15,439 bases of DNA. Origin: CAYMZZ01 sp046297935 (GTDB lineage Bacteria > Bacteroidota > Bacteroidia > Chitinophagales > Chitinophagaceae). Each line of letters begins with the position of its first letter. The stretch's first letter is position 1. Shown here piece after piece: positions 1 to 6,884 of the stretch. Made by a program: the position numbers and the translations under genes. The notes under the pieces were generated by a model, which worked only from the letters and a program-made list of their open reading frames with translations, had not been told where the DNA came from and did no database searches. The stretch lies in contig JBKBHA010000023.1 of assembly GCA_046297935.1 (NCBI GenBank), positions 1 to 15,439 on the forward strand, in the 5' to 3' direction.

Positions 1-4
1 CTTC

Positions 5-37
5 AAAAAACCAGGGAGCAGCAATTTGCTACTCCCT
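5..37 (-). terminator. Rho-independent terminator, minus strand
   Basis: Read on the minus strand, 37 to 13 folds into an 11-bp stem with one G-U pair and a three-base loop, followed directly by GG and a run of six T (10-5). The stem is less perfect on the plus strand, where the wobble becomes a C-A mismatch, so the signal points leftward. It most likely ends the transcript of the dehydrogenase gene at 215-931, whose stop lies about 180 bp upstream. Confidence 0.75.
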
Positions 38-167
38 GAACAGGCTGGCTAAAGCCGCCTAAAGAGCAAAAATAACTATTAAAAATCACTTGGAAAATAA
101 CACAGAATCTCTGCGGTTAAATAGCGTATCAGTGCGCTGAAGATCTTGCCAACCTCTAAGGAATCTG

Positions 168-191
168 ATTTTCTGTTCCCACAGATTTACA
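168..191. repeat. Degenerate single arm of the ATCTGCG palindromic repeat
   Basis: The stretch TTTTCTGTTCCCACAGATTT closely matches the start of the right palindrome arm at 7108-7127, where TTTTCTGTTCCC is followed by GCAGATT. No matching left arm is preserved nearby; 101-120 holds only a weak candidate. The copy lies just past the 3' end of the dehydrogenase gene. This is a visual match over about 20 bases, so chance similarity is not excluded. Confidence 0.5.
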
Positions 192-214
192 CAAAACAAT
201 TCAACAATTCAACT

Positions 215-931
215 TCAAATCGCTTGATGATTAAACGGCTGCAACGCCATTTCACTCACTACCCCACTCAACGGCTGCTGACAGAGGAACCAGATTGCCC
301 GCGCTGCCTCCTCGGGCCGGATCATCTTATCGCGCTGCACCCGCAGATCAATTTCATCCCAAAACGCTGAATCCACCCCACCCAGGAAAAGTTGAGTTAC
401 CCTGATTTCAGTACGCTTCAATTCTTCTCTCACACTTTGCAGCATACCCACCAGTCCGTATTTGGAAGCGCTGTAAGCAGCCGCACCTGCCATGGGTACC
501 TTACCAAGCACACCAGGTATCGCAATTATCAAACCTTTCTTTGCCTGCTTCATCGGAGGCAAAAAATGCTTCAACAACAAGAACATGCCCGTAAGGTTAA
601 TGTCAATGCTCCTTTTGAAGTCTGCCACCGAAAGCTGCTCCAGAGGATGGATGATCCCCACACCACTGGCATTGATCAATACATCCATCTGAGGAACCAC
701 TTGATGCACCTGTTCAGCCATTTGCTGAACTGATTGTTCTGAACAGGCATCCCAGACAAACCAATGGTGACCATTGCCGCTAAGCGATGCATGCAGTTCT
801 CTCAACTTTTGTTCATTGCGACCTGCCAAAAAGAGTCTGGCCCCGCCCTGGGCCAGCAAGCGCGCAGTGGCCGCGCCAATGGAGCCGGTAGCCCCGGCCA
901 ACAGAATTGATTTGTCCTTTAAAGTTTCCAT
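215..931 (-). CDS. SDR-family NAD(P)-dependent oxidoreductase
   Basis: This is a classical short-chain dehydrogenase of 238 residues with one Rossmann fold, predicted cytoplasmic. Counting from the ATG at 931, the cofactor motif GATGSIG lies near residues 13-19, the NASG motif near 87-90, the structural Asn in DINLTG near 112, and YSASK near 153-157, giving catalytic Tyr153 and Lys157. The position 13 residues before the Tyr, where the catalytic Ser normally sits, is Gly (sequence IPGVLGK). The start at 931 (METLKDK) places the first strand where the family usually has it; an in-frame ATG at 940 would add three residues. The gene diverges from the photolyase homologue across only 44 bp, which suggests shared control. 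The substrate cannot be told from the sequence. Confidence 0.9.
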   Translation of the reverse strand: METLKDKSILLAGATGSIGAATARLLAQGGARLFLAGRNEQKLRELHASLSGNGHHWFVWDACSEQSVQQMAEQVHQVVPQMDVLINASGVGIIHPLEQLSVADFKRSIDINLTGMFLLLKHFLPPMKQAKKGLIIAIPGVLGKVPMAGAAAYSASKYGLVGMLQSVREELKRTEIRVTQLFLGGVDSAFWDEIDLRVQRDKMIRPEEAARAIWFLCQQPLSGVVSEMALQPFNHQAI

Positions 932-975
932 AATGGGCATTCAACAAAGCTGCGCCAACATTGTTTAATGACGCT

Positions 976-2448
976 ATGCGTTCCGAAATTTTACTGCTGT
1001 TTCCACATCAGTTATTCAGTCCCGACTTGTTGCCGGCAAAAAACTGCCCTGTTTGCTTGCTGGAAGAACATCTTTTTTTTGCGCAATACAATTATCACCC
1101 CAACAAACTGATCTTTCACCGTGCCAGTATGAAGGCTTATGCCAACGAATTAGCACCCGGCAGGCAGGTGATTTACTCAAACGACAATGGCCAATTTCCT
1201 GATATCCGCCAATGGGTGGCCGAGTCCGCATCAGCTGGCCTGAAGACCATACATTATATTGATCCGGCCGACGACTGGCTGGAACGTAGGTTGCAAAAGG
1301 CGGCGGGGCAGCATGAAATCGCGTTGAATAAATATCGTTCACCCGCGTTCCTCAACGATGTCGCCGATTGCGATGCATTCTTCGAAAAGCAAAAAAAGTT
1401 TTTTCAAGCGGATTTTTATACCTGGCAAAGGCGGCAACGGAATCTTTTGTTAGATAAAGATGGACGCCCTATTGGCGGCAAATGGTCCTTTGATGCCGAG
1501 AACCGAAAGAAATTTCCAAAAGCTGGCAAAGTTCCCCCGATACCTGTCCTTCCGGAAAACGCTTATGTCGTTGAGGCAAGGCAGTATATTTCATCTCATC
1601 TAAACTGGCCTTACCAAGCACCCGGTTCATTTCCCTACCCCGTTACGCGCACCGGCGCGCGCGAATGGCTACAACAATTTCTCGAAGAACGATTTACCGA
1701 TTTCGGGATATATGAAGATGCCATGCTACGCCAACATTCGTTGCTACACCACTCGCTATTGTCGCCGCTCATCAATGTAGGATTGTTGTTGCCGACAGAA
1801 GTGCTGGATGCCGCACTGGCAATAGCTGAATCCAGGAAAATACCGCTCAATTCGCTGGAGGGCTTTGTAAGGCAAATTATAGGCTGGCGCGAGTTTGTTC
1901 GACAAGTGTACGCAAGAGCAGGCCGGCAGCAGCGCTGCAGTAACTACTGGCAGTTCTCTCGAAAAATTCCATCGCGATTCTGGTCGGGTGATACAGGCCT
2001 TGAACCTTATGATATTGTCGTTCGACGGATTCTGGATAGCGGCTACGCTCACCATATTGAACGCCTGATGGTGCTGGGCAACCTGATGCTGCTTTGCGAA
2101 TTCGATCCCGATGAAGTATATCGCTGGTTTATGGAAATGTTTATTGATTCCTACGACTGGGTGATGGTGCCCAACGTATATGGAATGAGCCAGTTTGCCG
2201 ATGGGGGATTGATGACCACCAAACCTTATATCAGCGGAAGCAACTATCTGTTGAAAATGGGTGATTGGAATAAAGGACCATGGCAAAAAACCTGGGACGG
2301 ACTTTTTTGGCGATTCATGGACCGACACCGGGCCTTTTTTCTGCAGAACCCACGCCTTGGCATGCTGGTTAATATGTTCGACAAAATGCCGGCTGCACAA
2401 CGCAACACTCATATACAACATGCCGAAACTTTTTTGCAAACGCTATGA
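976..2448 (+). CDS. Cryptochrome/photolyase family protein, DPRP type (PF04244-like)
   Basis: This 490-residue protein matches the deoxyribodipyrimidine photolyase-related family, which includes the bacterial (6-4) photolyases PhrB/CryB. The N-terminal alpha/beta domain (about 1-150) opens with EILLLFPHQLF. Family motifs follow: GGKWSFD at 167-173, an EGFVRQIIGWREF segment near 295-307, YAHHIERLMVLGN at 357-369, and VPNVYGMSQFADGG at 398-411, which form the FAD-binding core. Known PhrB-type members hold a 4Fe-4S cluster through four Cys. Here the region where three of them usually fall (about 428-445, MGDWNKGPWQKTWDGLFW) has no Cys. The ATG at 976 is preferred over a TTG at 961. The gene overlaps the next ORF by four bases and diverges from the dehydrogenase. 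It may be a light-dependent DNA repair enzyme or a photoreceptor; the sequence alone does not decide. Confidence 0.92.
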   Translation: MRSEILLLFPHQLFSPDLLPAKNCPVCLLEEHLFFAQYNYHPNKLIFHRASMKAYANELAPGRQVIYSNDNGQFPDIRQWVAESASAGLKTIHYIDPADDWLERRLQKAAGQHEIALNKYRSPAFLNDVADCDAFFEKQKKFFQADFYTWQRRQRNLLLDKDGRPIGGKWSFDAENRKKFPKAGKVPPIPVLPENAYVVEARQYISSHLNWPYQAPGSFPYPVTRTGAREWLQQFLEERFTDFGIYEDAMLRQHSLLHHSLLSPLINVGLLLPTEVLDAALAIAESRKIPLNSLEGFVRQIIGWREFVRQVYARAGRQQRCSNYWQFSRKIPSRFWSGDTGLEPYDIVVRRILDSGYAHHIERLMVLGNLMLLCEFDPDEVYRWFMEMFIDSYDWVMVPNVYGMSQFADGGLMTTKPYISGSNYLLKMGDWNKGPWQKTWDGLFWRFMDRHRAFFLQNPRLGMLVNMFDKMPAAQRNTHIQHAETFLQTL

Positions 2449-2627
2449 AACATCGAACTCCTTCCCTTCGCCCTACAAAAATCTGTCAACAATGTGGTTT
2501 GCCTTTTCAATGGCGAAAAAAATGGGAGCGCGACTGGGATCAGGTATTGTATTGCAGCGAGCGTTGCAGGCGTCAAAAACAATCCCGGTCTAAACTGTTG
2601 AACGATCCGCGCAATGATCAACAATAA
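2445..2627 (+). CDS. DUF2256-family small zinc-ribbon-like protein
   Basis: This 60-residue basic protein has Cys14-x2-Cys17 and Cys37-x3-Cys41, spaced as a small treble-clef or zinc-ribbon site, with the aromatic and basic stretch FQWRKKWERDWDQVLYC between. The pattern (CxxCGxPFxWRKKW, YCSxRC) is that of DUF2256/COG4338, a family of unknown function often encoded beside cryptochrome and photolyase genes. The ATG overlaps the upstream stop in an ATGA, so translation is probably coupled to the photolyase homologue. The Cys arrangement implies metal binding; nucleic-acid binding is only a guess. The C-terminus is a short polar tail. Confidence 0.88.
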   Translation: MKHRTPSLRPTKICQQCGLPFQWRKKWERDWDQVLYCSERCRRQKQSRSKLLNDPRNDQQ

Positions 2628-2708
2628 CACTTCACAAAAAGACAAATTCTGCTGCAGTTGAACCCAATTCCTGAATCGCTTGTTTAAAGAAATACGTAAC
2701 TAACCGAA

Positions 2709-3848
2709 ATGAATTTCACTACCCGTTTCAGCGAAATTGAGCAACAACTTGCTTTAATCGATCCCGAAGAATATGCCCGTACCCGCAATTATCTCTCGGG
2801 GGCCGTCACACGGCTATCGCCTTATATCTCTCGCGGGGTCATCAGCACCCGCCGGGTATTGCAATCACTCATCGCCCACGGGCATGAATGGGAGCAATCG
2901 GAGAAACTGGTACAGGAGCTGGCCTGGCGCGATTATTTTCAACGAGTATGGGAACAGCTGGAGGATGATATTTTCGACGACATCCGTCATAATCGAACCG
3001 GCGTATTGCACCGGCAAATGCCCACGGCCCTGCTGAATGCAGAAACAGGCATCGATGCAGTAGATGCAGGCATCAGGGAGCTATATCAGACCGGATATAT
3101 GCATAATCATTTGCGAATGTATACTGCCAGTCTGGCCTGCAATATTGGTCGCGCCTATTGGCAAATGCCCTCGCAATGGATGTATTATCACCTGCTGGAT
3201 GGTGATATTGCCAGCAATATCTGTAGCTGGCAATGGGTGGCAGGTAGTTTCTCCAGTAAAAAATATTATTGCAACCAGGAAAATATTAATCGCTATACTG
3301 GTTCTGATCAACGGGAAACCTATCTGGATGTTGAATATGACCGTCTGCCCCGAATGGCAGTTCCATTGGAGTTAAAAGAGACCAGCTCATTTGCCGCTTC
3401 CACTTTCCTGCCGCAAACAGATAAGCCTGATATTAGCGGCAATCTGCCGGTTTACCTGTACAATAGCTATAACCTCGATCCTTTATGGCATGCAGGCAAG
3501 CCCGGCCACAGGCTGCTGGTGCTGGAACCCTCGCATTTCAGAAATCATCCGGTGGGCGAGAAAGTAGTCAGGTTTATTTTGCAACTCGCTAAGAATATCG
3601 AGGGCATCAAACTTTTCGTTGGCGAAATTTCCGAGCTCCCGGCATTGTGGAAGGTACCTGCTGTTTATTCCAAAAAGCATCCTGCCTTTACTCATTATCC
3701 GGGTGTAAAAGAAGAACGGGACTGGCTGGTACCGGAACTGGACGGATATTTTCCGTCGTTCTTTGCATACTGGAAAAAGTGCAGCCCGCTATTGAAGCGA
3801 CAGTTTCAACTCCAAAAACGCTCTTCCTCCCTTGTAGAAACAGTGTGA
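2709..3848 (+). CDS. Photolyase-like FAD-binding protein with C-terminal Rossmann-like segment
   Basis: This 379-residue protein starts almost at once with the photolyase FAD domain (PF03441-like, about 20-205) and lacks the usual N-terminal antenna domain. Visible motifs are TRLSPYISRGVIS (34-46), ELAWRDYF (70-77), TGYMHNHLRMYTAS (128-141) and DGDIASN..SWQW (164-176). By alignment to E. coli photolyase, Asn170 matches the FAD-N5 Asn, Trp174 and Trp151 match the inner two residues of the Trp chain, and Glu70/Trp73 match lesion-contacting residues. After a linker (about 205-245), residues 247-355 contain strands and helices such as PVYLYNSYNLDPLW, HRLLVLEPSHF and GEKVVRFI, which resemble the early part of a photolyase antenna domain. 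The gene lies 81 bp after the DUF2256 gene, probably in the same transcription unit. Flavin binding is a strong inference; repair activity is not shown. Confidence 0.88.
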   Translation: MNFTTRFSEIEQQLALIDPEEYARTRNYLSGAVTRLSPYISRGVISTRRVLQSLIAHGHEWEQSEKLVQELAWRDYFQRVWEQLEDDIFDDIRHNRTGVLHRQMPTALLNAETGIDAVDAGIRELYQTGYMHNHLRMYTASLACNIGRAYWQMPSQWMYYHLLDGDIASNICSWQWVAGSFSSKKYYCNQENINRYTGSDQRETYLDVEYDRLPRMAVPLELKETSSFAASTFLPQTDKPDISGNLPVYLYNSYNLDPLWHAGKPGHRLLVLEPSHFRNHPVGEKVVRFILQLAKNIEGIKLFVGEISELPALWKVPAVYSKKHPAFTHYPGVKEERDWLVPELDGYFPSFFAYWKKCSPLLKRQFQLQKRSSSLVETV

Positions 3849-3859
3849 TCGCATAGGCC

Positions 3860-3867
3860 TATCTTTG
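3860..3867 (+). promoter_or_regulatory. Candidate Bacteroidota -7 promoter element for the thioesterase
   Basis: TATCTTTG matches the Bacteroidota consensus TAnnTTTG and lies 10 bp before the ATG at 3878, which would give a very short leader. No TTTG lies at the expected distance upstream; a TTGT at 3832-3835 is about 24 bp away, longer than usual. The upstream photolyase-like gene ends at 3848, so this would be an independent promoter for the next gene. Confidence 0.4.
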
Positions 3868-3877
3868 CGGAAATTAA

Positions 3878-4402
3878 ATGCGAATGAACGCCCGTAAAGC
3901 CTGCGAGAGTATTACAATCATGACCGAACTGGTGCTGCCCAACGATACCAACCTATTTGGAAATCTGATGGGTGGCCGTTTGATGTACTGGATGGATATT
4001 GCCGCCGCCCTATCGGCGCAAAAACATTGCAATGCACCGGTCGTCACCGCGTCTGTCGACAATATTTCATTTGAGAACTCGATCAAACTGGGGAATGTAG
4101 TACATATAGAAGCAAAAGTGACTCGTGCGTTTAACTCCTCGATGGAAGTACACATGAAAGTGTGGGGCGAGGATCTTACACATCAATACAAATACAAGAG
4201 CAACGAAGCTTACTACACTTTTGTAGCACTTGATCCCAACGGCCGCCCCCGGCCGGTACCTCCGATCATTGCAGAAACCGAAGAAGAAAAAAGACTGTAC
4301 GACGGAGCTTTGCGCCGCCGCCAACTGCGGTTGATCCTGGGAGGAAAAATGAAACCGGATGATGCGGTGGAGTTGAAGGCGTTGTTTCAGAAAGAGGCGT
4401 GA
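3878..4402 (+). CDS. Acyl-CoA thioesterase (hotdog fold)
   Basis: This 174-residue cytoplasmic protein hydrolyses acyl-CoA thioesters, judged by the COG1607 (YciA/BACH) signature. The segment TNLFGNLMGGRLMYWMD (24-40) carries the conserved Asn25 and Asp40 of the active-site region, followed by VVTASVDNISFENSIKLGNVV (55-75) as the second hotdog strand pair. A C-terminal charged helix follows from about 134. One hotdog domain is present, so activity would need oligomerisation. A second ATG six bases downstream (3884) could also serve as start. The gene converges on mutS2, and its TGA stop is part of the first unit of a heptamer array (4399-4405). Chain-length preference cannot be read from the sequence. 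Confidence 0.93.
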   Translation: MRMNARKACESITIMTELVLPNDTNLFGNLMGGRLMYWMDIAAALSAQKHCNAPVVTASVDNISFENSIKLGNVVHIEAKVTRAFNSSMEVHMKVWGEDLTHQYKYKSNEAYYTFVALDPNGRPRPVPPIIAETEEEKRLYDGALRRRQLRLILGGKMKPDDAVELKALFQKEA

Positions 4403-4454
4403 AACGTGAGACGTGAGACCTGAAACGTGAGAGGTCAAACGTGAAAGGTAAGAG
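4399..4454. repeat. Purine-rich heptamer array (GTGARAS type), left side of block A
   Basis: Eight consecutive heptamers fit GTGAAAC, GTGAGAC or GTGAAAG with few changes (units starting 4399, 4406, 4413, 4420, 4427, 4434, 4441, 4448). The first unit supplies the TGA stop of the thioesterase gene. The period of seven keeps phase throughout. The array can pair imperfectly with the pyrimidine-rich array at 4693-4769 across the palindrome between them. Confidence 0.9.
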
Positions 4455-4464
4455 GCATACTTTT

Positions 4465-4596
4465 ATCTGCGAAATCTGCGCAAAAATCTGCGTCAATCTG
4501 CGGGAACTGAAATGCATTTGCTTTGGGCATGTTTCAAGCAGTGCAGCAGTTCTGTTCCCGCAGATTGACGCAGATTTTTGCGCAGATTTCGCAGAT
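4465..4596. repeat. Exact 43-bp inverted repeat built of ATCTGCG words (block A)
   Basis: The left arm (4465-4507) begins ATCTGCGAAATCTGCG and ends CTGCGGGAAC. The right arm (4554-4596) is its exact reverse complement over all 43 bases, with a 46-base spacer between. Each arm contains four CTGCG words at intervals of 9 to 13 bases. In RNA or single-stranded DNA this forms a very stable hairpin. It lacks a following T-run, so it is not a standard terminator, although it lies between converging genes. Confidence 0.95.
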
Positions 4597-4601
4597 TAGT
4601 T

Positions 4602-4672
4602 GCTGCACTGTTTGATGAACGCAAACAGCAAATGTATTTCTGTTCCCATGGATTTGCGCAGATTGACCGCCA
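4602..4672. repeat. Second, inverted and diverged copy of the palindrome's spacer plus partial arm
   Basis: Bases 4602-4640 match the reverse complement of the spacer at 4508-4553, sharing GCTGCACTG and GCAAATGYATTTC with small changes between. They are followed by TGTTCCCATGG and TTTGCGCAGATT (4641-4663), a worn copy of the right arm. The element is thus arm, spacer, arm, inverted spacer, partial arm, which suggests two copies arranged in opposite directions. Confidence 0.8.
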
Positions 4673-4692
4673 AATTGAGCCGGCCATTTTTT

Positions 4693-4769
4693 CACCTCTC
4701 ACCTCTCACCTTTCACCTCTCACCTTTCACCTTTCACCTCTCACCTCTCACCTCTCACCTTTCACCTCC
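4693..4769. repeat. Pyrimidine-rich heptamer array (CACCTYT x11), right side of block A
   Basis: Eleven heptamers of CACCTCT or CACCTTT (the last one CACCTCC) run without a break; on the minus strand they read as GTGARAG units. The last three units form the end of mutS2, supplying the final codons E-V-K-G-E-R and the TGA stop (4748-4750). Tracts of this kind can change unit number by slippage. Confidence 0.95.
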
Positions 4770-6853
4770 TCCACCGCCACCAAATCCCCGATCTCCACCT
4801 GCATCGGCAGTAACCCTATCTTAACCACCGCTCTTTTCCCTCTAATCTCCAGCACCGTTCCTATCTGGTGATTGCGTTTCATCTTTACTTTATCGCCTAC
4901 TTTGATTTCTGCCTTTAGTTCACGAAACTTTGCATCCAGCTTTTTCTGCATCTTGCTCGCTATCTTTTTCTCATTTTTTGGAAACAGCAAGACTTCAATC
5001 TGCTTCACCACTTTATTTTTATCCGTTTCCTTTCTCCACTCCACCAGCATTTGCTTCAGCTTTCGCTCGGTATCTTTGAGATAACGAATTTTTTCTTCAG
5101 AAATGCGGTTCTGTTCTTTCTGCAATTCCAGCTGCTGACGATGTTTTTCACGTTCAATAGTCTGCTCCATTTCTTTGCGAAGGCGCTCGTTTTCTTTTAG
5201 CAGGCGGTGCAGCTCCTTTTCCTTTTTTTCCAGGTCACGCAGATCCTGTTCTGTTCGGTTCAGCAGTTTATCCAGCCGGTACTGATCCTGATCTACCAGG
5301 TCGCGGGCCCGCTGTATCAGTCGCTTATCGAGGCCGATACGTTCGGCAATAGAAAAAGTATAGGAGCTTCCTGGTTTGCCTAGTAACAACTGGTATTGTG
5401 GCTGAAGATTTTTTTCGTCGAAGGCCATGGCCCCATTGAGAATACCTGCCGTTTTGCCGGCCATCACTTTCAGGTTCAGGTAATGGGTAGTAACAATTCC
5501 AAACGCATGCTTGCGTGCCATCTCCTGCAAAATCACTTCGGCAAAAGCCCCACCCAGGTTGGGATCACTACCACTACCCAGCTCATCAATAAAAAACAGG
5601 GTGCGTCCGTTAGCGGATTCCATGAACTGTTTCATATGAAGAAGATGGCTGCTGTAAGTACTCAATTCAAACTCGATACTCTGCGTATCTCCAATATGAA
5701 TCATCAACTGCTTGAAGAGGCCGAATTCCGATGAAGGATGTACAGGCACCAGCAAACCGCTTTGCACCATCATCTGCAGCAATCCAACGGTCTTCATAGT
5801 GACCGTTTTCCCACCGGCATTGGGCCCACTAATAACGAGGATACGCTGCTGATCATTCAACGTGAGAGTTACAGGAATCGTTGGTTTCTGGTTGCGAAGA
5901 TTGTAGATATAAAGGAGCGGATGATAAGCCTGCACGAGATGAATTTGTGCTTTATCGGTTACCGAAGGAAATTCGCCTTTGATTTCGATGGCCAGTTTAG
6001 CCTTGGCGCGAATAAAGTCGTAGTTGCCCACCACATCATGCCACTGGTTCAGCAAACTGGCATAACCCGAAAGATCAGCAGTCAGCTGCCGCAGAATGCG
6101 GTACACTTCCTTCCGTTCTTCGTTTTCCAGATGCTGTACTTCATTGTTGAGATCGATGGTTTCTTCGGGCTCCACAAAAGCTGTTTTACGGCTATCACTT
6201 TCACCATGCATGATTCCTCGTACGGTACGCTTTTGTTCTGCAAATACCGCCACCACCCGGCGACCATTCAAAAAACTTTCTTCAATTTCAGCGAGGTAAC
6301 CCTGCTTGTTGAGCTTGGCCACAATGCGCTCGAACACCCGGCGAAGTTCATTTCGCTTACGATAAAGATTCATGCGGATCTGGCGAAGCTCCTCACTTGC
6401 ATTATCCTTTACCTGACCCGATTCATCGAGCACCTCATCAATCATTGCTGCGATCTTCTTCTCATAATGCGTATGCTCAATTACTTTGGCGAGGGCGCCA
6501 TAGCTGGTTCGGCGTTCCTGGTCAAACCAGCGGAACAGTTTTTCAATGCTTTCGGCCAGCTTGCGAAACTGCAGGAAGTCTTCGCCGGTAAGTACCGCAC
6601 CGGGTATGCCGAGCAATTTGAGCTCACGAGCCAGATTCAGCACATAGTCGTTGGGAAAATAAATGCTGTTCAACAACAGTTGATGGTATTCATGACTCTG
6701 ACGCAGCGCGGTTTCTATGTAATCCTTGCGTGTGTGAATACGCAATTCGGCGGCAGCTTTGCGGGCCCACTCAGACTGGCAGTAGTTGACCAGCAACTGC
6801 TTTACTTTTTCCATCTCCAACTGCACGGCAGCCGACTCGGGGAATAACTTCAT
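4748..6853 (-). CDS. mutS2: MutS2-type ATPase without Smr domain
   Basis: This 701-residue protein belongs to the MutS2 branch of MutS proteins, linked in other bacteria to recombination control and stalled-ribosome rescue. The N-terminal core/lever region spans about 1-325. The ATPase has Walker A GPNAGGKT (343-350), a signature STYSSH (398-403), Walker B FFIDE (420-424) and a THY (456-458) dimer segment. A long charged coiled coil follows (about 525-615), then a small KOW-like beta domain (650-696). MutS2 commonly continues to about 780 residues with a C-terminal Smr nuclease domain; here the protein stops after the KOW-like part, and its last residues and stop codon are encoded by the heptamer repeat. 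Shorter MutS2-like proteins without Smr also occur in Bacteroidota, so this may be the native form. The ATG at 6853 follows a TACCTTTG promoter element. Confidence 0.93.
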   Translation of the reverse strand: MKLFPESAAVQLEMEKVKQLLVNYCQSEWARKAAAELRIHTRKDYIETALRQSHEYHQLLLNSIYFPNDYVLNLARELKLLGIPGAVLTGEDFLQFRKLAESIEKLFRWFDQERRTSYGALAKVIEHTHYEKKIAAMIDEVLDESGQVKDNASEELRQIRMNLYRKRNELRRVFERIVAKLNKQGYLAEIEESFLNGRRVVAVFAEQKRTVRGIMHGESDSRKTAFVEPEETIDLNNEVQHLENEERKEVYRILRQLTADLSGYASLLNQWHDVVGNYDFIRAKAKLAIEIKGEFPSVTDKAQIHLVQAYHPLLYIYNLRNQKPTIPVTLTLNDQQRILVISGPNAGGKTVTMKTVGLLQMMVQSGLLVPVHPSSEFGLFKQLMIHIGDTQSIEFELSTYSSHLLHMKQFMESANGRTLFFIDELGSGSDPNLGGAFAEVILQEMARKHAFGIVTTHYLNLKVMAGKTAGILNGAMAFDEKNLQPQYQLLLGKPGSSYTFSIAERIGLDKRLIQRARDLVDQDQYRLDKLLNRTEQDLRDLEKKEKELHRLLKENERLRKEMEQTIEREKHRQQLELQKEQNRISEEKIRYLKDTERKLKQMLVEWRKETDKNKVVKQIEVLLFPKNEKKIASKMQKKLDAKFRELKAEIKVGDKVKMKRNHQIGTVLEIRGKRAVVKIGLLPMQVEIGDLVAVEEVKGER

Positions 6854-6876
6854 AATTGCTTTCGTCTAAAACCCTG

Positions 6877-6884
6877 CAAAGGTA
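6877..6884 (-). promoter_or_regulatory. Candidate Bacteroidota -7 promoter element for mutS2
   Basis: The minus strand reads TACCTTTG, an exact fit to TAnnTTTG, 23 bp before the mutS2 ATG. The place where a -33 TTTG element would lie is occupied by the GGTGAAA heptamer array (minus-strand TTTCACC units), so the upstream half of the promoter, if any, is made of repeat units. Confidence 0.5.

Noticed and set aside
961..975. TTG start five codons upstream of the DPRP photolyase ATG
   Set aside because: The ATG at 976 begins directly with the family's first strand, and no ribosome-binding signal favours the TTG.
4465..4596. Palindrome as a standard bidirectional terminator for thioesterase and mutS2
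   Set aside because: The arms are far longer than a terminator stem, the spacer is 46 bases, and there is no T-run on either side. It may still slow transcription.
4399..4769. Possible CRISPR array
   Set aside because: The heptamers are contiguous with no unique spacers, the palindrome occurs once per block, and no cas gene is present.
4266..4871. Several short open frames across the block A repeats on both strands
   Set aside because: They have the same cause: stop-poor repeats and palindromic arms, with no family resemblance and heavy mutual overlap.
5738..6847. Plus-strand open frame of 369 codons opposite mutS2
   Set aside because: It is antisense to well-supported MutS2 coding sequence, and its translation shows no recognisable domain.
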